From contig URFH01000024.1 of NCBI GenBank assembly GCA_900547155.1, positions 1-40,198 of the forward strand: a stretch of DNA of 40,198 bases, written 5' to 3'. The position numbers and the translations under genes were made by a program. This DNA is from an uncultured bacterium. Its GTDB lineage: Bacteria; Cyanobacteriota; Vampirovibrionia; Gastranaerophilales; Gastranaerophilaceae. How positions within the stretch are numbered: the first letter of the stretch is position 1; every line of letters starts with the position of its first letter. Below, one piece after another: positions 1 through 7,528 of the stretch. The notes under the pieces are model-generated. The model was not told the DNA's origin, searched no databases, and saw only the letters and a list, made by a program, of their open reading frames with translations.

Positions 1-60
1 TTTCGACGCCTATGAGCGAAGCGAATCGAGCTAGAAAAATTAATGTTCTTTGCTTTTTAC
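1..60 (+). repeat. Conserved-loop hairpin element, copy 1 (left arm cut by window edge)
   Basis: The 29-nt core (positions 5-33, starting GACGCCTATGAGCG and ending CGAATCGAGCTA) is identical to the core at 3183-3211. The right arm is 34-60 (GAAAAATTAATGTT to CTTTTTAC). The left arm lies outside the window apart from its last four bases. It is followed by the spacer GCCCAAGCC and then copy 2, so the two copies are in tandem. Confidence 0.8.
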
Positions 61-80
61 GCCCAAGCCAATTCCCCAAA

Positions 81-163
81 GCAAAAAGGGAAGAATATTG
101 ATTTTTCGACGCCTATGAGCAAAGCGAATCGAGCTAGAAAAATTGATATTCTTTGCTTTTTAC
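81..163 (+). repeat. Conserved-loop hairpin element, copy 2
   Basis: Left arm 81-107 and right arm 137-163 are each 27 nt and pair at 22 of 27 positions, with three of the remaining five being G-T wobbles. The 29-nt loop 108-136 differs from copy 1 at one base (GAGCAAAGCG for GAGCGAAGCG). The element lies downstream of rpsR. Short reading frames across it (for example 43-300) are by-products of the repeat. Confidence 0.85.
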
Positions 164-228
164 GCCCAAACAACAAACCCAAAACAAAAAACAAAGAATA
201 TCCTCAACACCCCTCTTACAGCACAACA

Positions 229-258
229 AAAAGGCAGACAAATAATTGCCTGCCTTTT
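229..258 (-). terminator. Terminator of the rpsF-ssb-rpsR operon
   Basis: AAAAGGCAG (229-237) pairs with CTGCCTTTT (250-258) around a 12-nt loop, and on the minus strand the stem runs into a T-rich tract. It lies 23 nt past the rpsR stop codon, as expected for a rho-independent terminator. Confidence 0.75.
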
Positions 259-280
259 GAATGTTTATTTTATTTACATA

Positions 281-511
281 CTAGTCGTAAACGTAGTTGA
301 TAAGAGCTGCTTCTCTTGCTCTTTTTACTGCGCGGGCGAGTTCTCTCTGGTGCTCAGCGCAGGTACCTGTGATTCTTCTCGGTAAAATTTTTCCTGCTTC
401 AGTTAAGTATCTTCTTATTTTTTGAGCGTCTTTGTAGTCGATAACTTCAACTTTATCGCCGCAAAAATTGCAGTTTTTACGTTTTTTCTTGTCAATTTGT
501 TCTCTTGCCAT
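281..511 (-). CDS. rpsR: 30S ribosomal protein bS18
   Basis: A 76-residue protein of the usual bS18 length, a small-subunit ribosomal protein of the platform region that contacts bS6 and 16S rRNA. It shows the typical [12 protein letters not shown] cysteine segment near residue 15, the [21 protein letters not shown] block and the C-terminal [21 protein letters not shown] helix. It is the last gene of rpsF-ssb-rpsR, the order common to many bacteria. The start is preceded by AAAGGAT. A rho-independent terminator follows directly, before the hairpin repeats at the window edge. Confidence 0.97.
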   Translation of the reverse strand: MAREQIDKKKRKNCNFCGDKVEVIDYKDAQKIRRYLTEAGKILPRRITGTCAEHQRELARAVKRAREAALINYVYD

Positions 512-544
512 ATTTTTATCCTTTGCTTTTAATATTATTTCTAA

Positions 545-949
545 TTAGAACGGGATTTCGTCTTCACCGATTAATTCATCTGCAAAATCAGGCTGTTCCC
601 CGAACTGTACAATTGAATCTGCCTTAGATGAAGAACCTGCAGCAGGAGCAGAACCCGCTCCCATTGCTTCAAACCCGGAAGCGTCGATTTCAACGATTTT
701 TCTTTCCGAACCGTCTTCATTTTTCACTGTGTTAGTCTGGAGTCTTCCTTCTACGACGATTTTATCGCCTTTAGAAACAGAATCGCCCATTGTTTCTGCG
801 AGTTTGCCTCTTGCAACAACCCTTACGAGCTGTTCTTCCGTATCAGAAATGTTCATAGCAAACGCCGTTACCGGAATATTGTTTGAAGTGAACCTTTTTT
901 CCGGTGCTCTGTAAACTGTGCCTGATACTACTGCTTTTGCTAAGCTCAT
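545..949 (-). CDS. ssb: Single-stranded DNA-binding protein
   Basis: A 134-residue SSB. Residues 1 to about 105 form the OB fold (MSLAKAVVSGTVYRAPEKRF at the start, then TAFAMNISD and GKLAETMGDSVSKGDKIVVEGRL). A short alanine/serine linker follows, then an acidic tail ending DEIPF, the hydrophobic tip through which SSB recruits replication and repair partners. The protein is short (many SSBs are 150-180 residues) because the linker is brief. The start has GGGAG eight bases upstream. It is the middle gene of the ribosomal operon, 14 bases after rpsF and 33 before rpsR. Confidence 0.96.
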   Translation of the reverse strand: MSLAKAVVSGTVYRAPEKRFTSNNIPVTAFAMNISDTEEQLVRVVARGKLAETMGDSVSKGDKIVVEGRLQTNTVKNEDGSERKIVEIDASGFEAMGAGSAPAAGSSSKADSIVQFGEQPDFADELIGEDEIPF

Positions 950-963
950 TTCTATCTCCCGTT

Positions 964-1260
964 TTACGCTTTTACTTTAGATTCTTCAAGGAACATGATT
1001 CTCAGAATATTGTCGTTCAATCTGAGCTGTCTTTTCAAATCAGAAACTTTGTCTTCGGGGAGTTCCATTTTTTGAGCGGCAAAATGGCCGTCGCGGAAGT
1101 TCTGGATTTCATGAGCAAGTTTTTTTCTGCCCATTTTGTCTGTTTCATAGACATTTCCGCCGAAATTTTTAACTGTATCTTCGATTTTTGCAATTATTTT
1201 ATCTGCTTCTTCAGCATCCATATTAGGCTTAATGATGGTCAATAATTCGTATTTTCTCAC
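964..1260 (-). CDS. rpsF: 30S ribosomal protein bS6
   Basis: A 98-residue bS6 with the expected N-terminus (RKYELLTIIKPNMDAEEADKII), the GGNVYETDKMGRKKLAHEI segment and the C-terminal LKRQLRLNDNILRIMFL strand. It binds 16S rRNA together with bS18, encoded two genes downstream. The start codon is GTG, chosen because AGGAG lies nine bases upstream and the N-terminus then matches the family. It heads the operon; the 210-base space to the divergent small gene at 1471 must hold the promoters of both, but I see no convincing -35/-10 pair. Confidence 0.96.
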   Translation of the reverse strand: MRKYELLTIIKPNMDAEEADKIIAKIEDTVKNFGGNVYETDKMGRKKLAHEIQNFRDGHFAAQKMELPEDKVSDLKRQLRLNDNILRIMFLEESKVKA

Positions 1261-1470
1261 TTGTTTTGCTCCTATTTTTCATTTTCTGTAAAAAAAATGT
1301 AACATAAACATTTTTCTAATACAAACAATTCCGCTCGAATATTACGCAGTATTAAAATTTTTCTTTACAAATCATATTTCAAATTTAGAGCTGTTTTTCT
1401 AAAGCAAACCGGTGATTTTGGTTAAGTTTTAGGAAATTTAGCCGTAATATTGAGAGAAGGAGAAAGAATT

Positions 1471-1641
1471 ATGGCTGAAATTGTCGAAAATTTGTACGGA
1501 AGAAGGATGATAAGGGTCTCAACCGACGATGTTATTTCGCTTGTAAAAGAGTACCAGAACACGGTTTGCGGGGTTTCTTCCTATGAACAGGTAAGAAAAA
1601 TGCTTGATAATAGGGAGTTTTATCTGCCGGAGGACATATAA
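1471..1641 (+). CDS. Small hypothetical protein, 56 residues
   Basis: A 56-residue acidic protein starting MAEIVENLYGRRMIRVSTDD that I do not recognise. The in-frame ATG at 1471 is preferred over a TTG at 1450 because AGGAG lies nine bases upstream of the ATG. There is no signal peptide or membrane segment; the sequence looks like a short beta hairpin (GRRMIRVSTDDVISLV) followed by two helices. It has a good ribosome site and normal codon use and stands alone between the divergent ribosomal operon and the downstream aminotransferase, 85 bases away. Function unknown. Confidence 0.65.
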   Translation: MAEIVENLYGRRMIRVSTDDVISLVKEYQNTVCGVSSYEQVRKMLDNREFYLPEDI

Positions 1642-1726
1642 ATCACATATTAAGGTTTTATAAAGGCAAACTTTCCCGGTGCTACAATTATAAATAAGGA
1701 AGAGTGAGGAAAGTAAGGAGATTTAT

Positions 1727-2845
1727 ATGATACCTATTTTAGATTCAAAAAGACAGTACGCCAAAATCGGCGACAAAGTTGAAAAAGAAGTAATCGAAGT
1801 TTTGCGCTCGGGTCAATATATTCTGGGCAAGCACAACAACGCACTTTCTGAAGAGCTTGCTGCTTACATCGGAACAAAATATTCCGTAACCTTGAACTCA
1901 GGAACGGACGCTTTACATCTGGCGTTGAGAGCACTGGATATCGGCGCTGGCGATGAGGTTATTACCACTGCATTCACATTCGTTGCAACAACAGAGGCCA
2001 TCGGAATCGTAGGCGCAACACCTGTTTTTGCGGATATTAACCCTGATACATTCAATATTGACCCTGCTGATATTGAATCAAAAATTACCCCCAAAACCAA
2101 AGCGATTATCCCTGTTCACCTTTACGGACAACCCTGTGAAATGGACAAAATCATGGACATCGCAAAACGCTACAACCTCCATGTCATTGAAGACTGCTGT
2201 CAGGCAATCGGCGCTGAATACAAAGGTCAAAAAGTCGGAACTTTCGGCGATATCGGATGTATCAGCTTCTACCCGACCAAAAACCTCGGCGGTATGGGCG
2301 ATGGCGGCCTTGCTGTTACTAATTCCGAGTATTTGAAAAACAGAATGATTGCTCTGAGAAACCACGGCGGCGCTGTAAGATACCATCACGATGAAATCGG
2401 CGTAAACAGCCGTCTTGATGAAATTCAGGCAGCTATTTTGAGGGTTAAATTGCCTTATATTGATGAATGGAACAAGGCAAGAAGAGCAAACGCAGCCAGA
2501 TACAACAAGCTTTTTGCAGAAGCAGGCTGCACGGACATTGTTACCCCGAAAGAGCTCGACAACACATACTGTGTTTATCACCAGTACACTGTAAAGGTTC
2601 CTAACCGCGATGATGTTCACAAAATGCTGCAAGAAGCAGGAATTGGCGCGATGATTTATTATCCTATCCCGCTTCACCAGCAGAAAGTTCATGCTCACCT
2701 TGAAAAAGTTTCACTTCCTCACACGGAAGCTGACACAAAGGTCGTTATGAGCCTCCCGATGTTCCCCGAACTTACGGAAGACGAACAAAAAACCGTTGTT
2801 TCCAAGGTTGTGGAAATCGTGAACAAGACAAAAGCTTGTGTATAA
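1727..2845 (+). CDS. DegT/DnrJ/EryC1/StrS-type sugar aminotransferase
   Basis: A 372-residue PLP-dependent aminotransferase of the family that aminates keto-sugars (usually NDP-4-keto or 3-keto sugars) for cell-surface polysaccharides. Visible landmarks: LNSGTDALHLAL near residue 57 (phosphate-binding loop), TAFTFVATTEAI near 81, EDCCQAIGA with Asp156 for the pyridine nitrogen, and FYPTKNLGGMGDGG with the Schiff-base Lys185. The C-terminal part has the family's YHQYTVKV and YYPIPLHQQ blocks. Length is normal. The start has AAGGAG eight bases upstream. No other sugar-nucleotide gene is adjacent, so the substrate cannot be inferred. It ends at a strong terminator. Confidence 0.93.
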   Translation: MIPILDSKRQYAKIGDKVEKEVIEVLRSGQYILGKHNNALSEELAAYIGTKYSVTLNSGTDALHLALRALDIGAGDEVITTAFTFVATTEAIGIVGATPVFADINPDTFNIDPADIESKITPKTKAIIPVHLYGQPCEMDKIMDIAKRYNLHVIEDCCQAIGAEYKGQKVGTFGDIGCISFYPTKNLGGMGDGGLAVTNSEYLKNRMIALRNHGGAVRYHHDEIGVNSRLDEIQAAILRVKLPYIDEWNKARRANAARYNKLFAEAGCTDIVTPKELDNTYCVYHQYTVKVPNRDDVHKMLQEAGIGAMIYYPIPLHQQKVHAHLEKVSLPHTEADTKVVMSLPMFPELTEDEQKTVVSKVVEIVNKTKACV

Positions 2846-2861
2846 GTTTTTTTAGATAAAT

Positions 2862-2896
2862 AAAACCCCGTCATGATGTGGCGGGGTTTTGTTTTT
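2862..2896 (+). terminator. Rho-independent terminator of the DegT-type gene
   Basis: AAAACCCCG (2862-2870) pairs with CGGGGTTTT (2882-2890) and is followed by GTTTTT. It starts 16 bases after the stop codon. Confidence 0.9.
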
Positions 2897-2937
2897 GGCT
2901 TTTTATTAAATTAATGCGATTGAGGTAATGTGATTGC

Positions 2938-3098
2938 GTTAAAATAAAGCCTGAAGCATTTTCCAGCTTGATTCACTTAGCGTATTGGATTCTTTCCTCC
3001 GCGCCTTGCTGGAAGCGGACGTCCGGCTCCGCATGGGAATTTCATTCCCGAAAAAATCCGCTCATATGCGTCGAAAATGCTTAAGGCTTTATTTTAAC
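2938..3098 (-). repeat. Interrupted copy of the conserved-loop element (copy 5)
   Basis: Inverted arms 2938-2963 and 3073-3098 match at 25 of 26 positions. Read on the minus strand, the loop begins GACGCATATGAGCG and ends AAGTGAATCAAGCTG, the two halves of the conserved 29-nt core, but about 80 nt lie between them. The extra segment has its own palindromes: GGGAAT-TTC-ATTCCC (positions 3035-3049) and CGGACGTCCG. With the copy at 3156-3238 this accounts for the 408-base space between the two convergent aminotransferase genes. Confidence 0.75.
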
Positions 3099-3155
3099 TT
3101 TGAAAGATTTGTAATATTTAAGGATTTAAATCTTAAATTTCATCCAATCACCAAA

Positions 3156-3238
3156 GTAAAAAGGCAGTTATGTTTATTTTTCGACGCCTATGAGCGAAGC
3201 GAATCGAGCTAGAAAAATAAATATAACTGCCTTTTTAC
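3156..3238 (+). repeat. Conserved-loop hairpin element, copy 3 (likely bidirectional terminator)
   Basis: Left arm 3156-3182 and right arm 3212-3238 pair at 26 of 27 positions; the 29-nt loop 3183-3211 is identical to copy 1. Both outer ends read GTAAAAA/TTTTTAC, giving T tracts on either strand. It sits 15 bases past the stop of the minus-strand aminotransferase, between convergent genes, so it can serve as a transcription terminator. Confidence 0.88.
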
Positions 3239-3253
3239 GGAACATCACCAATC

Positions 3254-4402
3254 CTATACCAAATTTTCAATAAGAGCTTTCATCGGCGCACCGGCGTCGA
3301 AATTATGACCGAGTTTTTTCATTGTTGCGGAAAGCGCGCCAACAGCAGCAATCAAATCCCTGTCGCAGACATAACCGAGCGTGCCCATTCTGAAAATCTT
3401 GTCCTTGAGCTCGTTTTGACCGTTCGCAACCACAATATCAAAGTCTTTTTTCATTGTACTTCTGATATCAGGAACGCTAATGCCGTCCGGAGGCAGGATT
3501 GCGGTGATTGCATTGCTGGCAATCGAATCATCTTCAACAAAAAGCTTCAAACCCATGGCCCTAACCGCTGCACGAAGCGCTTTTGCGTGTTTTTTGTGGC
3601 GCGCAAAGATATTTTCGAGCCCCTCTTTGCGCATAAGCTTCAAAGCCTCATCCAGCGCGACTATAAGGTTCACAGCGGGCGTATAAGGTGTTGAATTTGC
3701 ATTCACTGATTTTTTATACGCGTCCCAATCAAAATAGAAACTGGGATTTTCACATTTTTCATGGAGTTTGAATGCTTTTTCGCTTGCAGCAAGGAAAGCC
3801 AGCCCCGGAGGAATCATAAACCCTTTCTGCGAGCCGGAAATGAGCACATCAATCCCCCATTCGTCCATTTTGCAGTCAATTGCGCCGACACTTGTTACTC
3901 CGTCAACAACAGAAACAGCGCCATGTTCTTTTATAATTGCGGCAAGCTCTTTCAACGGGTTTGTGACGCCGGTTGCGGTTTCGTTGTGCGTAAGGGTTAC
4001 GACTTTTATTTCTTTGTTGACATCAGCGTCGAGTTTTGCCTTCAAATCGGCCGGATTGATTGCCTGACCGGGCTCAACCTCGATTTTTTCAACCACAGCA
4101 CCGCGCGAAGCTGCGATTTTGGCCCATCTTGCGCCGAAATTGCCGATTATTAAGGATAAAACTTTGTCACCGGGGTTCAAAAGGTTCGCCAGAGCGCCCT
4201 CCATTGCTCCTGTACCGCTCGAGGTATAAATAAAAACGTCATTTTTCGTCTGGAAAACCCATTTCAGGTTTTTATAAGCTTCTTCTAGAATAGCAGAAAA
4301 TTCTGTGCTTCTGTGACCAATCGGATGTTTCGCCATTGCAAGCAAAACGCTTTCGGGAACAGGTGTCGGCCCCGGAATCATTAAAAAAGTTTTATCTTTC
4401 AT
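3254..4402 (-). CDS. Class V aminotransferase, alanine/serine-glyoxylate type
   Basis: A 382-residue PLP enzyme related to alanine-glyoxylate and serine-glyoxylate aminotransferases. It shows MIPGPTPVPESVL at residues 8-20, the SSGTGAMEGAL phosphate loop near 61, VVDGVTSVGA with Asp168, and SGSQKGFMIPPG with the Schiff-base Lys193. Related enzymes act on small amino donors and glyoxylate (photorespiration-like or serine metabolism in Cyanobacteria) or on 2-aminoethylphosphonate, so the exact substrates are uncertain. The start at 4402 is chosen because GGGGGAG precedes it; a longer frame from 4435 has no ribosome site. Monocistronic, convergent with the DegT-type gene. Confidence 0.88.
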   Translation of the reverse strand: MKDKTFLMIPGPTPVPESVLLAMAKHPIGHRSTEFSAILEEAYKNLKWVFQTKNDVFIYTSSGTGAMEGALANLLNPGDKVLSLIIGNFGARWAKIAASRGAVVEKIEVEPGQAINPADLKAKLDADVNKEIKVVTLTHNETATGVTNPLKELAAIIKEHGAVSVVDGVTSVGAIDCKMDEWGIDVLISGSQKGFMIPPGLAFLAASEKAFKLHEKCENPSFYFDWDAYKKSVNANSTPYTPAVNLIVALDEALKLMRKEGLENIFARHKKHAKALRAAVRAMGLKLFVEDDSIASNAITAILPPDGISVPDIRSTMKKDFDIVVANGQNELKDKIFRMGTLGYVCDRDLIAAVGALSATMKKLGHNFDAGAPMKALIENLV

Positions 4403-4503
4403 TTTCTCCCCCTTTTTTTGATTATTTTTGCACATTTTAGTAAAAATATGAAATTATTTACATGAGGTAATAATTTCTTACACAGTCCAACGGTTATATT
4501 CTA

Positions 4504-4530
4504 TTTACAAATATATTTTTGTGATATTAT
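4504..4530 (+). promoter_or_regulatory. Possible promoter of the tRNA-Arg unit
   Basis: TTTACA at 4504-4509 and the AT-rich block around TATTAT (4525-4530) resemble -35 and -10 boxes, with a short or slightly shifted spacer of 15-17 bases depending on the hexamer taken. It lies upstream of the partial tRNA copy, so a transcript would carry it. Weak evidence. Confidence 0.35.
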
Positions 4531-4549
4531 TACAGAGTGAAATGTTTAT

Positions 4550-4630
4550 GTGCCTGTAGCCCAGCTGGCTGTTGAATCTTTTACAAAGTAAAAGTTCAAC
4601 GAAATAGAGATTAAAACGCTCTATCCAGCT
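4550..4630 (+). repeat. Direct and inverted partial copies of tRNA-Arg in its leader
   Basis: Positions 4550-4568 repeat exactly the first 19 bases of the tRNA (4657-4675). Positions 4614-4630 (AAACGCTCTATCCAGCT) are the exact reverse complement of tRNA bases 4670-4686, i.e. the D-arm and 5' anticodon stem. Between them, 4571-4584 and 4588-4600 form a hairpin of 13 pairs with one bulged T and loop AAA. Together they look like a broken tRNA duplicate containing an inversion. Confidence 0.8.
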
Positions 4631-4656
4631 TGAAAACGGCAAAAAACCATAAAAAT

Positions 4657-4730
<74 letters not shown>

Positions 4731-4734
4731 ATTT

Positions 4735-4768
4735 AAAAAAAGCCCCTGATACGGGGCTTTTTATTTTA
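4735..4768 (+). terminator. Terminator after tRNA-Arg, usable from both strands
   Basis: AAAAAGCCCC and GGGGCTTTTT pair around TGATAC and are followed by ATTTTA. The run of A on the 5' side makes it usable also for the minus-strand regulator gene that ends at 4796. Confidence 0.9.
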
Positions 4769-4795
4769 TGCAAGTTTCGTATTAGAACCACAATT

Positions 4796-5452
4796 TTATT
4801 CTTTTTCGGTATACTTTTTGAGCTGTTTTTTATCTAAAATTGTATAACCCCTTTTTTCCTTTTTAAGAATTTTTTCCTTGCAAAGCTGTTTTAAAAGCCT
4901 GAACATGTGGCGGTAGCTCATGCTTATTGAATAAGAAACATCGGTTAAATTATCATAAAAATAATTATCTGTTGAATTTTGCAAAATATAAGAACAGAGT
5001 CTTTGTTCTCCGCCTAAAAGAGCAGAAGAAACAAAGTTATCTGCAACTTTTAACATTTTTTTTGATAACTCTTCTCCAATGCTTGTTAAAAATTTGATAT
5101 TTGTCTTTAATTCTTCTTTTATAACCCTGTCATCAATAATTAAACATTCAACTTCACCAACGGCGATAATATTATTTTCTGTTTTTACAACTCCTGTTAT
5201 AAGCTCAATTTCTCCTATAATTCCATCTTGAACATAATAACAAAAAATAAGGTTTTTTCCGTTGGGAGATGTTCTGCAGGCTTTTGCCTTTCCTTTTGTT
5301 ATAACCCTTAGCCCCTCTATTTCATCTTCCTGCCGGACAATAAATTCACCGGATGAAAAAAGATAACAATTTATAGAGCCTGGCTCAATATTTTCTAATC
5401 CGTATCTTTTTAGCTTCTCAAGATGTCTTTTGGTTGCCGCTATCTTTTCCAT
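4796..5452 (-). CDS. Crp/Fnr-family transcriptional regulator, YeiL-like
   Basis: A 218-residue regulator with an N-terminal cyclic-nucleotide-type sensor fold (about residues 20-125; GEFIVRQEDEIEGLRVITKGKAKA and GIIGEIELITG) and a C-terminal winged helix (about 145-210; SYSISMSYRHMFRLLKQLCKEKILKKEKRGYTI). The IGEIELI block and the C-terminal half resemble Escherichia coli YeiL in length and sequence from memory. No Fe-S cysteine cluster is evident at the N-terminus, so an Fnr-type oxygen sensor is unlikely. It is divergent from the HAD gene at 5557, and a 16-bp palindrome lies 20 bases upstream of its start, a likely autoregulatory site. Confidence 0.85.
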   Translation of the reverse strand: MEKIAATKRHLEKLKRYGLENIEPGSINCYLFSSGEFIVRQEDEIEGLRVITKGKAKACRTSPNGKNLIFCYYVQDGIIGEIELITGVVKTENNIIAVGEVECLIIDDRVIKEELKTNIKFLTSIGEELSKKMLKVADNFVSSALLGGEQRLCSYILQNSTDNYFYDNLTDVSYSISMSYRHMFRLLKQLCKEKILKKEKRGYTILDKKQLKKYTEKE

Positions 5453-5471
5453 ACTATTTTTATATCACAAA

Positions 5472-5487
5472 TAGGACAAATGTCCTA
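5472..5487. promoter_or_regulatory. Palindromic operator candidate for the Crp/Fnr regulator
   Basis: TAGGACAAATGTCCTA has perfect 7-bp arms around AA. It lies in the divergent space between the Crp/Fnr-like regulator and the HAD gene, 20 bases from the regulator start. Symmetry and spacing fit a Crp/Fnr-type dimer site, but binding is inferred. Confidence 0.55.
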
Positions 5488-5556
5488 ACTTTTGTTGAAA
5501 CGCTATGATAGCATAGCCTTATAAGAGCTAACATTAAACAAAAGGAGCAAGCATTT

Positions 5557-6171
5557 ATGAAATTTAAGAATTTTGTTTTTGATTTAGACGGCACTTTGAT
5601 TGATACAGAATTAAGCTGTCTTAAAAACTGGCAATTTACGCTGGAACAAATCGGCAAAAAATATTCTCTTGAGCACTTAAAAGGTATCATGGGCTTGCCT
5701 ATACCCGAGGCGACAAAGAAACTTGATATTAAGATTGGGGAGTCTTTTGAAGCTGACTGGATTAAAAATTATTCAAGATTTTCAAAAGATATGAACTTTT
5801 TCGACGGAATAAAAGAAATGCTTGCCGGTTTAAAGGAAAAAGGCATTAATCTGGGCATTGTCACATCAAGAAAAAAAGAAGAATACACAAACTTTTTCAA
5901 AGATTTTTCTTTAGAAAAAATGTTTTCTACAATAGTTTGTGCTGATGATACTGTGAAACACAAGCCAAACCCTGAACCGCTTTTTAAATATATGGAACTC
6001 ACAAAATCAAAACCTCAAGAATGTATTTATATCGGCGATATGCCGACTGATATTGCCTGTGCAAGAGCTGCTAAGGTTAAATCCGGAATTGCAGCCTGGA
6101 ATGGCAACAAAATTAAAGCTCCGGCAACTTACACATTTAAAAGACCAATGGATGTTTTTAAAGTATTATAA
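5557..6171 (+). CDS. HAD-superfamily phosphatase, phosphoglycolate-phosphatase-like
   Basis: A 204-residue HAD hydrolase with all four motifs: FDLDGTLIDTE with nucleophile Asp9 and Asp11, VTSRKKEEY with the motif II Ser/Thr near residue 105, KHKPNPEP with the motif III lysine near 132, and IGDMPTDIACARAA with the metal-binding acidic residues near 155. The alpha-helical cap (about residues 16-80) is of the C1 type found in Gph, beta-phosphoglucomutase and pyrophosphatase relatives; the substrate cannot be read from sequence. AAAGGAG precedes the start. It is 16 bases upstream of the acetyltransferase gene and probably cotranscribed with it. Confidence 0.88.
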   Translation: MKFKNFVFDLDGTLIDTELSCLKNWQFTLEQIGKKYSLEHLKGIMGLPIPEATKKLDIKIGESFEADWIKNYSRFSKDMNFFDGIKEMLAGLKEKGINLGIVTSRKKEEYTNFFKDFSLEKMFSTIVCADDTVKHKPNPEPLFKYMELTKSKPQECIYIGDMPTDIACARAAKVKSGIAAWNGNKIKAPATYTFKRPMDVFKVL

Positions 6172-6187
6172 TTAAAAGGGGTAAAAT

Positions 6188-6760
6188 ATGGCCAAAGATT
6201 ACAAATACATTGATATTTATGACAACGATAAAATAAGCTGCATTAACAACGCAAGAAAATTGACAAGAGAATACTTTAATACCGACAATTTAGACAAAGC
6301 AAAAAGAAGAAAAATTTTAGAAGAATTGCTTGCAAAAATCGGAAAGAATGTTGAAATTGATGTTCCTTTTCACTGCAACATCGGCAAAAATGTTTATCTT
6401 GGCGATAATGTCATAATCAATATGAATTGCACTTTTGTTGACGACGCAGATATTAGAATCGGGAGCAATATATTGATTGCTTCAAATGTCCAAATTTATA
6501 CAGCATACCACCCGACTGAACCTGAAAAAAGATTAAAAAACGATTTTGATGAAGAAAAAGAGCCTTTTTTCAGAACCTGCGCAGAACCGGTAATTATTGA
6601 AGATAATGTCTGGATTGGCGCGGGAGTGATAATTTTACCGGGGGTTACGATTGGTAAAAATTCAGTAATCGGGGCAGGAAGTGTTGTAAATAAATCAATT
6701 CCCGCGAATTGCGTTGCCGTCGGGAACCCTTGCAAGCCAATAAAGTATTTTGATAATTAA
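6188..6760 (+). CDS. Maltose/galactoside-type sugar O-acetyltransferase
   Basis: A 190-residue left-handed beta-helix acetyltransferase of the Maa/LacA/NodL group, which moves acetyl from acetyl-CoA to a sugar hydroxyl. Residues about 1-55 are the helical N-terminal domain; the hexapeptide repeats follow (PFHCNIGKNVYLGDNVIINMNCTF, then EDNVWIGAGVIILPGVTIGKNSVIGAGSVV). The conserved His of the catalytic loop is visible in YTAYHPTEPEKR. Length is normal. AAAAGGGG lies upstream of the start. It follows the HAD gene closely; the pair may act on the same sugar, which is inference only. Confidence 0.9.
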   Translation: MAKDYKYIDIYDNDKISCINNARKLTREYFNTDNLDKAKRRKILEELLAKIGKNVEIDVPFHCNIGKNVYLGDNVIINMNCTFVDDADIRIGSNILIASNVQIYTAYHPTEPEKRLKNDFDEEKEPFFRTCAEPVIIEDNVWIGAGVIILPGVTIGKNSVIGAGSVVNKSIPANCVAVGNPCKPIKYFDN

Positions 6761-6785
6761 AAGTAATGAGCAGGATGGGTTTAAT

Positions 6786-6860
6786 TTTTTCATTCAACAC
6801 AATTTGCGGACAAAGTCCGCAGGTTGGAATTTTTCCAACTGCGATTATTTTGTGCAGTGA
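6786..6860. repeat. Structured palindromic element between convergent genes
   Basis: Two perfect hairpins stand side by side: TGCGGAC-AAA-GTCCGCA (6805-6821) and GTTGGAA-TTT-TTCCAAC (6823-6839). They are enclosed by partly complementary outer segments (TTTTCATTC with GTGAAAATT, and CACAA with TTGTG). The whole folds as a three-way or cruciform-like structure and probably ends transcription from both sides, though it lacks a clean T tract. Confidence 0.55.
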
Positions 6861-6893
6861 AAATTTTTAAAGATTTTATATAAAGCTTGGAAT

Positions 6894-7526
6894 TTAATTT
6901 TCATTTTCTTTTAGTTGATCTGAATATTTTAATTTTTCTTTATTATATTCTTTGCCCAATTTAAACCAATGCCCCAAATTTTCACCCACTGCAAAATAAT
7001 CACAGCTGAATTCATCCCAAACCACAGGCTTTAATTTTTCAAAATCAACAACTTGTTCATTTTTATCATTGAGCTTCAAAATGCTTTCTTCAATTGAAAC
7101 ATTTTTAATATCGCCTAAAACACGAACAGAAATTTTATCCTCCTGCGGGTCAATTCTTCTTAATTCGCATTCTATTGTCAAAGGAAGTTCCTTAAAATAA
7201 GGAGCATTAACTGTTTCTGATTTTAAGGGGGTTAAGCCGACTCTTTCAACTTTATCAACTATTTTTTTACCTGTTACCATTCCAAGGTAATCGCATTGTT
7301 TTAGAAAATCAACTGTAACCGGCGCAACTGTAAAAGCTCGCATTTTTTCAATATTTGATGTTGTTTTTCTTATTTTATACAGATTTAGTTCAATAACTTC
7401 CCATGTAGCAGTTACAGACCATGTTGAAATCATTGCATTAACCGTTCCGTCGTCATTATATGTTGCGATTAACAACATTGGCGTCGGTGTAACGCTTGCT
7501 CTCGGTTTAAAATTTACTCTTGCCAT
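6894..7526 (-). CDS. Flavin-reductase-like split-barrel protein (flavoredoxin type)
   Basis: A 210-residue protein of the flavin-reductase-like FMN-binding split barrel family, which includes flavoredoxins. The N-terminal block PTPMLLIATYNDDGTVNAMISTWS is the family's FMN-binding region, followed by the TTSNIEKMRAFTVAPVT segment (family pattern: KTTSNI...FTVN). A central CDYLG may carry a functional Cys. It lies two bases downstream of a second, shorter member of the same superfamily, so the two are surely cotranscribed and probably serve the same flavin-dependent redox step under the divergent HxlR regulator. Physiological substrate unknown. Confidence 0.82.
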   Translation of the reverse strand: MARVNFKPRASVTPTPMLLIATYNDDGTVNAMISTWSVTATWEVIELNLYKIRKTTSNIEKMRAFTVAPVTVDFLKQCDYLGMVTGKKIVDKVERVGLTPLKSETVNAPYFKELPLTIECELRRIDPQEDKISVRVLGDIKNVSIEESILKLNDKNEQVVDFEKLKPVVWDEFSCDYFAVGENLGHWFKLGKEYNKEKLKYSDQLKENEN

Positions 7527-7528
7527 TT

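Noticed and set aside
43..385. Plus-strand frames of 85 and 80 residues at the left edge
   Set aside because: They translate the hairpin repeats and the antisense of the rpsR terminator and have no ribosome site.
2985..3212. 75-residue plus-strand frame
   Set aside because: It lies wholly within the interrupted repeat and the next repeat copy; composition is not protein-like.
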